Assembly (NCBI GenBank): GCA_031263835.1
Contig: JAISEZ010000016.1
Span: 1 to 7,882, forward strand
Length of the DNA stretch: 7,882 nucleotides
Reading direction: 5' to 3'
From: Tannerella sp.
GTDB lineage: Bacteria; Bacteroidota; Bacteroidia; Bacteroidales; Tannerellaceae
Below are positions 1 through 5,302 of this stretch, in pieces. The first letter of the stretch is position 1; each line of letters begins with the position of its first letter. The notes beneath the pieces were generated by a model. It ran no database searches. It saw only the letters and a list, made by a program, of their open reading frames with translations, and was not told the origin of the DNA. The position numbers and the translations under genes were made by a program.

Positions 1-267
1 GCCGTTCCCTGGTATCAGGGCATCGAGTACTTCACGGCGCTGCGCCGGCTGGGGAAAACCGTCTGGATGCTCCAGTACAACGGCGAAGAGCATAACCTGA
101 CGCAACGCCGGAACATGCGCGATTTGGCCATCCGCCTGCAACAGTTTTTCGACCATTACCTGAAAGGCGAACCCATGCCGGTCTGGATGCGCGACGGCGT
201 CCCGGCCACCCGAAAGGGACAAACCTGGGGACTGGAATTGACGGAAGAAGGAGAGAAGAGTGATTAA
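1..267 (+). CDS. S9-family (prolyl oligopeptidase-like) serine peptidase, C-terminal end only
   Basis: This is the last 88 codons of a gene that begins left of the window; the frame is open from base 1 and stops with TAA at 265-267. The visible protein contains AVPWYQGIEYFTALRRLGK followed by VWMLQYNGEEHNL, then a helix-rich tail with FFDHYLKGEPMPVWM. In S9 peptidases the catalytic His lies in a short loop after the last strand of the alpha/beta hydrolase fold, and the His of GEEHNL fits that place. The FFDHYLKG and PVWM..G elements are typical of the C-terminus of secreted Bacteroidetes S9 enzymes, which cleave oligopeptides in the periplasm. The Ser and Asp of the triad, and any signal peptide, are outside the window. 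The gene converges on the minus-strand genes to its right. The family call is fairly secure; the subfamily is not. Confidence 0.8.
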   Translation, partial: AVPWYQGIEYFTALRRLGKTVWMLQYNGEEHNLTQRRNMRDLAIRLQQFFDHYLKGEPMPVWMRDGVPATRKGQTWGLELTEEGEKSD

Positions 268-290
268 TGATTAGTGGTTAGTGATTAGTG
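260..290 (+). repeat. GTGATTA heptad repeat overlapping the peptidase stop codon
   Basis: Four 7-bp units (GTGATTA, ATGATTA, GTGGTTA, GTGATTA) plus GTG run without a break from 260 to 290. The first unit lies inside the end of the S9 peptidase gene and its junction with the second unit supplies the TAA stop. Because 7 is not a multiple of 3, the tract puts stops (TGA, TAA, TAG) in all + frames. The same heptad recurs at 7684-7718, where it covers the stop of another gene. The remaining bases 291-359 hold no recognisable gene or terminator. Confidence 0.8.
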
Positions 291-359
291 CTTGGTAGAA
301 TGGCAGTTGTTGTGCCGGCATTTCTATACTGCACGCAGTCTGGTTTTGTGCATTGCCCT

Positions 360-863
360 TCAGAAAATATATTTCAGGCTCCCGGGAAAGGTTTTCAGGC
401 TCCCGAAAATATATTTCGGGAGCTTGGGTAAGGTTTTCGGGAACCCGAAAATATTTTTCGGGAGCCTGAGAAAGGTTTTCAAGCTCCCGAAAATATATTT
501 CGTGAGCCTGAGAAAGGATTTCAGGCTCCTGAAAATATATTTCGGGAGCTTGGGAAAGGTTTTCAAGCTCCCGAAAATATATTTCGGGAGCTTGGGAAAG
601 GTTTTCGGGTTCCCGAAAATGTATTTCAGGAGCCCGGAAAATGTTTTCAAGCTCCCGAAAATATATTTCGGGAGCCTGAGAAAGGTTTTCGGGTTCCCGA
701 AAATATATTTCGGGAGCTTGGGAAAGGTTTTCGGGAACCCGAAGCTATATTTCAGGCACCCGGCAATAACCGAAAAACGCCTTTGCTTTTCCTGTTTGTT
801 TACATGTAATTCAGTCAATGCCTGTTTTCCTGTTTCCCTGTCCATACGCTGTTTTCTGTTCAT
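360..863 (-). CDS. Possible 14-residue-repeat protein read from the 42-bp array
   Basis: The ORF has 167 codons with an ATG at 861-863, 12 bp after the stop of the 76-codon ORF upstream on the same strand. The first 35 or so residues (MNRKQRMDRETGKQALTELH...) are basic and not repetitive. They are followed by nine copies of a 14-residue unit with consensus KYIFGSLKTFPKLP, itself two heptads (KYIFGSL, KTFPKLP). The protein ends in KYIF, and the TGA is the first codon beyond the array. The predicted product is strongly basic, with no signal peptide or membrane segment, and I recognise no function. Against it being real, the array is also open on the + strand, because a 42-bp unit without stops keeps frames open by itself. 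For it are an ATG start, a non-repeat N-terminus and close spacing to its neighbour. Confidence 0.3.
   Translation of the reverse strand: MNRKQRMDRETGKQALTELHVNKQEKQRRFSVIAGCLKYSFGFPKTFPKLPKYIFGNPKTFLRLPKYIFGSLKTFSGLLKYIFGNPKTFPKLPKYIFGSLKTFPKLPKYIFRSLKSFLRLTKYIFGSLKTFLRLPKNIFGFPKTLPKLPKYIFGSLKTFPGSLKYIF
363..762. repeat. Tandem array of nine 42-bp units built from 21-bp half-units
   Basis: Nine contiguous 42-bp units start at 363, 405, 447, 489, 531, 573, 615, 657 and 699, followed by a decayed tenth half (741-762). Each unit reads spacer AAAATATATTT, a 10-bp slot, spacer GGAAAGGTTTT, then a second 10-bp slot. Slots recur every 21 bp from 375 to 753 (19 in all). Their sequences come from a small set used in both orientations: CGGGAGCTTG and its complement CAAGCTCCCG, CGGGAGCCTG and CAGGCTCCCG, CGGGAACCCG and CGGGTTCCCG. 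Adjacent slots therefore often pair; 564-594 is a perfect 13-bp stem with a 5-base loop. There are no unique spacers, so this is not a CRISPR. It may be protein-coding, a DNA-binding array, or a structured RNA; the sequence does not decide. Confidence 0.9.
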
Positions 864-875
864 AATGCCGTTTTG

Positions 876-1106
876 TTAAAAATCCTCTTCGTCAATATTC
901 AAGTTTGCACCCTCAACTAATCCGGTTCTTAATCTTTCTTTCCATTCTTCTGTCATATTCTTTTTTTCACAATACGTATAATATGCTTGAATAACATCAA
1001 ACATTCCCCCCATTTCTCTTAATTTTTCAATCTTTGCCCGTTCTGCATTGGTACATCTTCCCCCCGTTTCCGTATTGTAAAATCTATCTATATCGCTTGC
1101 TCTCAT
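876..1106 (-). CDS. Small hypothetical protein in AT-rich DNA
   Basis: A 76-codon ORF runs from ATG at 1104-1106 to TAA at 876-878. I chose this start because the longer reading to 1244 would run inside the acyltransferase gene, and because A-rich sequence of the Bacteroidetes type precedes this ATG. The product is MRASDIDRFYNTETGG... and is mostly charged helix. It includes CTNAERAKIEKLREMGG and MTEEWKERLRTG, and ends in the acidic NIDEEDF. There is no signal peptide or membrane segment, and I do not recognise the family. The frame also stays open and sensible-looking upstream to about 1165 (GETGVNVASDNFKTINS), so this may be the tail of a larger gene cut off at the acyltransferase end. The DNA is visibly richer in A and T than the operon beside it, which suggests a separate origin. 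Confidence 0.4.
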   Translation of the reverse strand: MRASDIDRFYNTETGGRCTNAERAKIEKLREMGGMFDVIQAYYTYCEKKNMTEEWKERLRTGLVEGANLNIDEEDF

Positions 1107-1152
1107 ACTGTTTATTGTTTTAAAATTATCGGATGCAACGTTTACCCCTGTT

Positions 1153-1977
1153 TCACCGGTCGCCGTAAGTGGTATGATACAGGAAGTCCGCCAGCTCATT
1201 ATCATCCCTGTATCGACGGAAAACTTCGGGTGAAAGCGGTTCACGGATATGGATATGCAGCGTCTTACCGCGTTTGTTGAACGCTTCGGACGGTACGCGC
1301 AGGATGCGCAGTTTCCAGCTGACTTTCCCCAGCCAGTAGAAAAAACGCGAGTTGCGACAGTCGAAATAAACGGGATATACCGGTACGTTCGCCTTGCGAA
1401 TCAGACGGATTACATTGTGTGTCCAGGGCAAATCACGTATCTGGTTCTTCCGGTTTATAAAGGACATGGCGCCGGCCGGGAAAAAACCTACCGGATGTCC
1501 GTCCCGCAGGTGTCCGAGCGCAATCCGTACGCCGTTGACATTGGCCCGGTTGGGACCGGCTTCGGGGTCCGTCCGGGGTACAACGGAGATGAAATTGTCC
1601 CGCATGGCGCCGATTTTTGTCAGCACGCCGTTGACCATTACGCAAAAGTCGCTGCGTCGCGAGGCAAAAATGTCTATCAGCATGATGCCGTCCAGCGAAC
1701 CGATGGGGTGGTTCGATACGGTGACAAAGGCGCCGGGGGGCAGCGAATCAAGCCGTTCGGCGCCGTGTATCTCGTATTTTACATCCATCAGCGGGTCGGA
1801 CAGCATGGCCGACGTGAACGCCGCTCCGTGCAGATGGCAATGGTCGGCGTGTATCCGGTTAACTTTGTTCACGCCTATAAATTTCAACAGTTTCTTCCCT
1901 AAAAAAGTCCCCAGCCTGCTTCTGAAAACAGGGGCGGCTTCCTGCAAATCCTCTATATCAATGACTGTTTTTTTCAT
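1153..1977 (-). CDS. PlsC-type (hemolysin-like) lysophospholipid acyltransferase
   Basis: The 274-residue protein belongs to the glycerophospholipid/ornithine-lipid acyltransferase superfamily, which moves a fatty acyl group to a hydroxyl on a lysolipid or lipo-amino acid at the inner face of the membrane. Motif I is NHPIGSLDG (Asn89, His90, Asp96). FPAG at 166-169 stands where other members have EGTRS, and VPVYPVYFD (198-206) is motif IV. The spacing from catalytic His to Asp is five residues, not the usual four. The protein ends in DFLYHTTYGDR, which looks like a complete C-terminus. It starts 21 bp after the CDP-alcohol phosphatidyltransferase gene and is the last clear gene of the operon. 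The substrate cannot be read from sequence: it could acylate lysophosphatidate, a glycine- or ornithine-type lipid, or the product of the enzymes encoded before it. Confidence 0.88.
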   Translation of the reverse strand: MKKTVIDIEDLQEAAPVFRSRLGTFLGKKLLKFIGVNKVNRIHADHCHLHGAAFTSAMLSDPLMDVKYEIHGAERLDSLPPGAFVTVSNHPIGSLDGIMLIDIFASRRSDFCVMVNGVLTKIGAMRDNFISVVPRTDPEAGPNRANVNGVRIALGHLRDGHPVGFFPAGAMSFINRKNQIRDLPWTHNVIRLIRKANVPVYPVYFDCRNSRFFYWLGKVSWKLRILRVPSEAFNKRGKTLHIHIREPLSPEVFRRYRDDNELADFLYHTTYGDR

Positions 1978-1998
1978 TCTTTCGCTAAAACATGAATC

Positions 1999-2922
1999 TT
2001 ATTCGAACGCATGGCCTGCGACCTTTTCGCTAATCCGGCGACATATCTTTTCATGCTTCCGGATAGACAGCCACAGGACAAGGTTGAGAACGACCGCTTC
2101 GTAAATAAAATAAACCCATACATGTCCGCTTAACACCACGACAAACAGGACGACGGTGCGGCCGTTGAACGTCAGCAAATCAATGTACTGTTTCATCAGG
2201 CGGCGGCTTTGCCTGCGAAAATCCTGCCGGAGCGTTTCCGGCAAGTCTTCGCCGTAGCGTTCATGAAGGGTTTTCATCAGTTCCTGCAGCGCCGGCGTCA
2301 ACCGTTCCTGCAGGCCGGTATAGGCTTCATAGAGCATATAAAAGAGCTTGTACAGACCTCTTTTCATCTTCTTTTGCTGCGCCTTTACCTGCGCCATGCT
2401 CCGAAACTCGCGCCCTTTCTCCTTGCTTACGAAATAGAGGTGCAGCGTTTTGTAATAGTCCGTGATGTTGGCCTGTACCAGATGGGAGACGCCGGAAAGG
2501 GTCGCCGGAAGAAAAAACCACGCCGTTCCGCAGGTATGGGTCAGCTGCAGGGCAAAGGCTACGTATATCAGGATGAACCAGATGTCGCCGGCCACGCCGT
2601 CCAGAATACGGCCGATTTCCGACTTCCGCCCCGTCAGGCGCGCCAGCTGGCCGTCGACGCAGTCCAGGGTGTTGGCCAGCATCAGCAGCAGAATGCCCGC
2701 CAGACTGTAGGTCCAGTCACCGAAATAAAACAGGTAGCCGCTGCCCGCGCCGACGAAAATAGACAGGACGGTCACCATGTTCGGCGTGATTTTGGTGTCC
2801 CAGAGCGCACACGCCAGCCGGTAGCCGATGGGGCGATAAAAATACAGGTCAAGGGTGTTTTCCGTTTCTACGGACTTAAGCGACAACTCAAATTTTCGTT
2901 CTTTTCGTTCTTCCTTTTTCAT
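1999..2922 (-). CDS. CDP-alcohol phosphatidyltransferase family membrane protein
   Basis: Enzymes of this family transfer a phospho-group from a CDP-linked donor to an alcohol within the membrane, producing phospholipids. The 307-residue protein has the signature as DCVDGQLAR (Asp87, Asp90, Gly91, Arg95) followed by GRILDGVAGD (Gly104, Asp108). The final Asp, normally four residues after Asp108, is here at 113, with Gly at 112. Hydrophobic stretches lie near 48-68, 73-88, 112-127, 133-150, 256-272 and 274-287. Between 165 and 252 a charged helical stretch (AQQKKMKRGL, ALQELMKTLHERYG, RRQSRRLMKQY) is inserted, making it about 100 residues longer than typical bacterial PgsA or PssA. The start is 6 bp after the SDR gene with AAAGAAGA as a likely ribosome site, so translation is probably coupled. 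Donor and acceptor are unknown; the nearby nucleotidyltransferase suggests a CDP-alcohol made by this operon. Confidence 0.88.
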   Translation of the reverse strand: MKKEERKERKFELSLKSVETENTLDLYFYRPIGYRLACALWDTKITPNMVTVLSIFVGAGSGYLFYFGDWTYSLAGILLLMLANTLDCVDGQLARLTGRKSEIGRILDGVAGDIWFILIYVAFALQLTHTCGTAWFFLPATLSGVSHLVQANITDYYKTLHLYFVSKEKGREFRSMAQVKAQQKKMKRGLYKLFYMLYEAYTGLQERLTPALQELMKTLHERYGEDLPETLRQDFRRQSRRLMKQYIDLLTFNGRTVVLFVVVLSGHVWVYFIYEAVVLNLVLWLSIRKHEKICRRISEKVAGHAFE

Positions 2923-2928
2923 TCTTCT

Positions 2929-3657
2929 TTATTTGTACGAATAACCGCCGCTGACGACGATGATTTCTCCTTCAAAACAGGTGTTTTCAATCAGCATTTT
3001 ATACGCTTCCGCCACCTCGTCCGGACGGCAAAAACGTCCCAAAGCGACTTTCCCTTCAATGCTCCGACGGATGTCCGCAGGTTTGTCCTTCTGCCAGTCG
3101 GTGTCCACAAATCCCGGCGCTACCGCATTCACGCGAATCCGGAGGGGCGACAGGAACTTGACTAAATTTCTGGTCAACGCATGTACGGCGGCCTTGGTCA
3201 CGCCATACGCCAGCGAAGTGGCATGCGGCTCGATGCCCATCAGCGAACCGGTAAAAACAACGCTGCCTCCCGCCCGAATCCGTCCGGCAATCCGCTGCAG
3301 CAGAAATACCGGGAAATGTACGTTTGCGAAAAATATCCGCTCCCATTCCTCCAGCGTCATCTGTTCAAATGATTTCCGGCAGGTCAGTCCGGCGTTGAGC
3401 ACCACCGCGTCCAGCATTATCATGCGCTCCGTCAGGTAACCGTCGATGGCGTCGATTGAACGCGCATCCGTCACGTCCGCCTGCCATACGGCTACGGATA
3501 CGCCGTGCGCCGCCCGGATTTCCGCTGCCGTCGCGTCCGCTGCCGCATGGTCGGAACCGTAGGTCAGCAGCAGGTCGTATCCCGCTCCGGCCAGGCCGGA
3601 TGCAACCGCCTTTCCGATGCCTTTGGTGCCGCCCGTGATGAAAGCCTGTTTTGCCAT
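2929..3657 (-). CDS. Short-chain dehydrogenase/reductase (FabG-like)
   Basis: The protein has 242 residues, the usual length for a classical SDR. The Rossmann nucleotide site is TGGTKGIG (8-15), with Asp61 in the adenine-contacting position and NAG at 88-90. The catalytic residues are Asn112, Ser138 (FTGSLMG), Tyr151 and Lys155 (YGVTK). PGFVDTDW at 181-188 follows the pattern of the loop after the catalytic helix, and the C-terminus ends in VVSGGYSYK. It is closest in pattern to 3-oxoacyl-ACP reductases that use NAD(P)H to reduce a ketone to an alcohol, but FabG-like sequences serve many pathways. Its place between a nucleotidyltransferase (15-bp gap) and a CDP-alcohol phosphatidyltransferase (6-bp gap) argues for a special role in lipid or headgroup synthesis and not for the housekeeping fatty-acid cycle. 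The substrate is not determined. Confidence 0.9.
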   Translation of the reverse strand: MAKQAFITGGTKGIGKAVASGLAGAGYDLLLTYGSDHAAADATAAEIRAAHGVSVAVWQADVTDARSIDAIDGYLTERMIMLDAVVLNAGLTCRKSFEQMTLEEWERIFFANVHFPVFLLQRIAGRIRAGGSVVFTGSLMGIEPHATSLAYGVTKAAVHALTRNLVKFLSPLRIRVNAVAPGFVDTDWQKDKPADIRRSIEGKVALGRFCRPDEVAEAYKMLIENTCFEGEIIVVSGGYSYK

Positions 3658-3672
3658 GTCCGTTCTTTTATT

Positions 3673-4134
3673 TTATGGCTGCGGCTTTACCGATTCCGGT
3701 TTGGCCTTCCGCTCCTGCAGCAGGTTTTTTTCGTAGCTGTCGTAAATCGTTTTTTTCAGGGAAGACGACGACACGCCGGTTCCGTAGGGGAAATAAAATA
3801 CCTGCACGCCGAGGTCTTTCAGGTAATCGTATTTGCCATACCAGTCATCTCCTACGACAAAGGCGTCGATATTCAGTTTCCTGACAGTCTCCGTATGGTC
3901 GAGCGTATGCTGCGGCACGACGATGTCGGGCGTTTTCAGCGCTTCAATGATTTGGAGACGTTCGTTGAACGGGATGATGGGGGGCGTCTTGTATGACGAC
4001 ACCAGCTCGTCCGTACTCACGCCCACAATCAGGATGTCCGCCAGGCTGCGGGCGTAGTTAATCATTCGCAAATGATTGTAGTGGAACATGTCAAACGTTC
4101 CCGATGTATATACAACCGTCTTATCTTTAAACAT
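3673..4134 (-). CDS. TagD/CCT-like cytidylyltransferase family protein
   Basis: This family joins CTP (less often ATP) to a phospho-alcohol such as glycerol-3-phosphate, phosphocholine or phosphoethanolamine, giving the CDP-alcohol and pyrophosphate. The 153-residue protein matches the family from end to end: YTSGTFDMFHYNH at the nucleotide-binding start, IVGVSTDEL (36-44), NERLQIIEAL (57-66), VVGDDWYGKYDYLKD (93-107) and GTGVSSSSLKK (118-128). The GDDW-GK-D-LKD run is especially like TagD. Two key places differ: the HxGH motif is HYNH (18-21), and the Arg of the RTEGIST motif is replaced, as the stretch reads YGTGVSSSS. The tail beyond 135 is charged and Pro-rich. It lies 27 bp after pdxA and 15 bp before the SDR. 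The natural candidate partner is the CDP-alcohol phosphatidyltransferase two genes downstream. Confidence 0.88.
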   Translation of the reverse strand: MFKDKTVVYTSGTFDMFHYNHLRMINYARSLADILIVGVSTDELVSSYKTPPIIPFNERLQIIEALKTPDIVVPQHTLDHTETVRKLNIDAFVVGDDWYGKYDYLKDLGVQVFYFPYGTGVSSSSLKKTIYDSYEKNLLQERKAKPESVKPQP

Positions 4135-4161
4135 ATCTTATCTTGATTCCTGCATTTGAAA

Positions 4162-5271
4162 TTACTCGGCCGGTTCCTCCTTCGTCAGGTCGAGCTTGAC
4201 ATTGTCGCCTCCCCTGTCCACGTATTGCTTCTGCAGCGGGTTGGCCGTTATTCTGCGATGTATTCGCCGGTTTCGGAAGATGTCCATCGAGACGAACAGC
4301 GCCCGGCGAAACGACTCTTCCGACGCCTGATTCCGGCCGGCAATATCGTAGGCCGTCCCGTGAGCCGGCGAGGTGCGCACGACCGGCAGCCCGGCCGTAT
4401 AGTTCACGCCGTTTTCCATGGCCAGCGCCTTGAACGGAATCAGCCCCTGGTCATGATACATGGCCAGAATACCGTCAAACCGCGTGTAGGTGGACGACCC
4501 GAAAAATCCGTACGCCGCATACGGGCCGAAAACCGTCAGGCCGCATTTTTCCGCCTCCGCGATGGCCGGACTGATGACCGTTTCTTCTTCCGAACCCAGC
4601 ACTCCCCTGTCGCCGGCGTGGGGATTGAGCGACAGGACGGCTATGCGCGGCCTGACGATTGCAAAGTCCTGCTTCAGCGAAACGTTGAACAGGTTCAGTT
4701 TTTCGACAATCCGTTCTTTGGTGACCTGCGCCTTCACGTCCCCCAGAGGAATGTGTCCCGTAACCAGCGCCACCCGCAGCTGCTCCTGCATCAGAATCAT
4801 CAGCGACCCGCCTGACCGGTCATTCTCCCTGAAATGCGCTTCCAGATATTCCGTATGACCGGGAAAATGAAACGCCTTGCTCCGGATTGAGTATTTGTTG
4901 ATTGGAGCCGTCAGCAGCGTATCAATCGCTCCTCTTTTGACGTCGGTCATGGCGGCTTCCAGCGACCGGTATGCCGCGACGCCCGCCTCCTGCGTGGCCT
5001 GTCCCGGCAGGACTTTTATGTTTTCGTCCACACAGTTAATCAGGTTGATTTTGCCCTCCACCGCTTCTTCCGTCCGGCTGATTACTTCAAAATTTACGGG
5101 CGGCAGGTTCATCATTCGCTGGTGATACAGCGCGATTTTCAGGGAACCGTAAATCACCGGCGTGCACAGTTCGACAATCCGTTCATCCGCAAAAGTCTTC
5201 AATATGACCTCATAGCCGACGCCGTTCGTGTCGCCGTGCGTGATACCTGCCCTAATCAATCTTCCTTCCAT
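4162..5271 (-). CDS. pdxA: 4-hydroxythreonine-4-phosphate dehydrogenase
   Basis: PdxA oxidises 4-phosphohydroxy-L-threonine with NAD(P)+; the product decarboxylates and is used with deoxyxylulose phosphate by PdxJ to form pyridoxine phosphate, the DXP-dependent vitamin B6 route in the cytoplasm. The 369-residue protein has GITHGDTNGVGYEVILK at 9-25, TAPINK (121-126) and PGHTEYL (137-143). The three metal-binding histidines are His173 (TGHIPLG), His218 (NPHAG) and His273 (MYHDQGLIPFK), and HGTAYDIAG lies at 304-312. One oddity is PYAAYGFFG at 250-258, where PdxA proteins normally have an Asp in a PAD-type stretch; here it is Tyr. The C-terminal 30 residues are a charged extension, including the NVKLDLTKEEPAE end. 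The gene follows the DUF4837 gene by 31 bp. Identification is secure. Confidence 0.95.
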   Translation of the reverse strand: MEGRLIRAGITHGDTNGVGYEVILKTFADERIVELCTPVIYGSLKIALYHQRMMNLPPVNFEVISRTEEAVEGKINLINCVDENIKVLPGQATQEAGVAAYRSLEAAMTDVKRGAIDTLLTAPINKYSIRSKAFHFPGHTEYLEAHFRENDRSGGSLMILMQEQLRVALVTGHIPLGDVKAQVTKERIVEKLNLFNVSLKQDFAIVRPRIAVLSLNPHAGDRGVLGSEEETVISPAIAEAEKCGLTVFGPYAAYGFFGSSTYTRFDGILAMYHDQGLIPFKALAMENGVNYTAGLPVVRTSPAHGTAYDIAGRNQASEESFRRALFVSMDIFRNRRIHRRITANPLQKQYVDRGGDNVKLDLTKEEPAE

Positions 5272-5302
5272 AGATACTTCATTCGTTGATTTCCGTTTTT
5301 GG

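Noticed and set aside
363..762. CRISPR array
   Set aside because: The units are contiguous 42-bp tandem repeats. There are no unique spacers and no cas genes in the window.
292..879. Plus-strand repeat protein of 195 codons
   Set aside because: It has only a TTG start in heptad-flanking DNA, and its openness follows from stop-free 42-bp repeats. The minus-strand frame has better start evidence.
1107..1244. Longer start for the small ORF at 876
   Set aside because: It would lie inside the acyltransferase coding sequence in another frame. The ATG at 1104-1106 has better upstream sequence.
1249..3165. Long plus-strand frames opposite the lipid genes
   Set aside because: They are antisense to well-supported genes with clear catalytic motifs, and their translations have no recognisable domains.
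1153..4134. Bacteroidetes inositol-lipid cluster
   Set aside because: There is no myo-inositol-phosphate synthase or phosphatase gene, and a cytidylyltransferase for a soluble alcohol is not part of that route.
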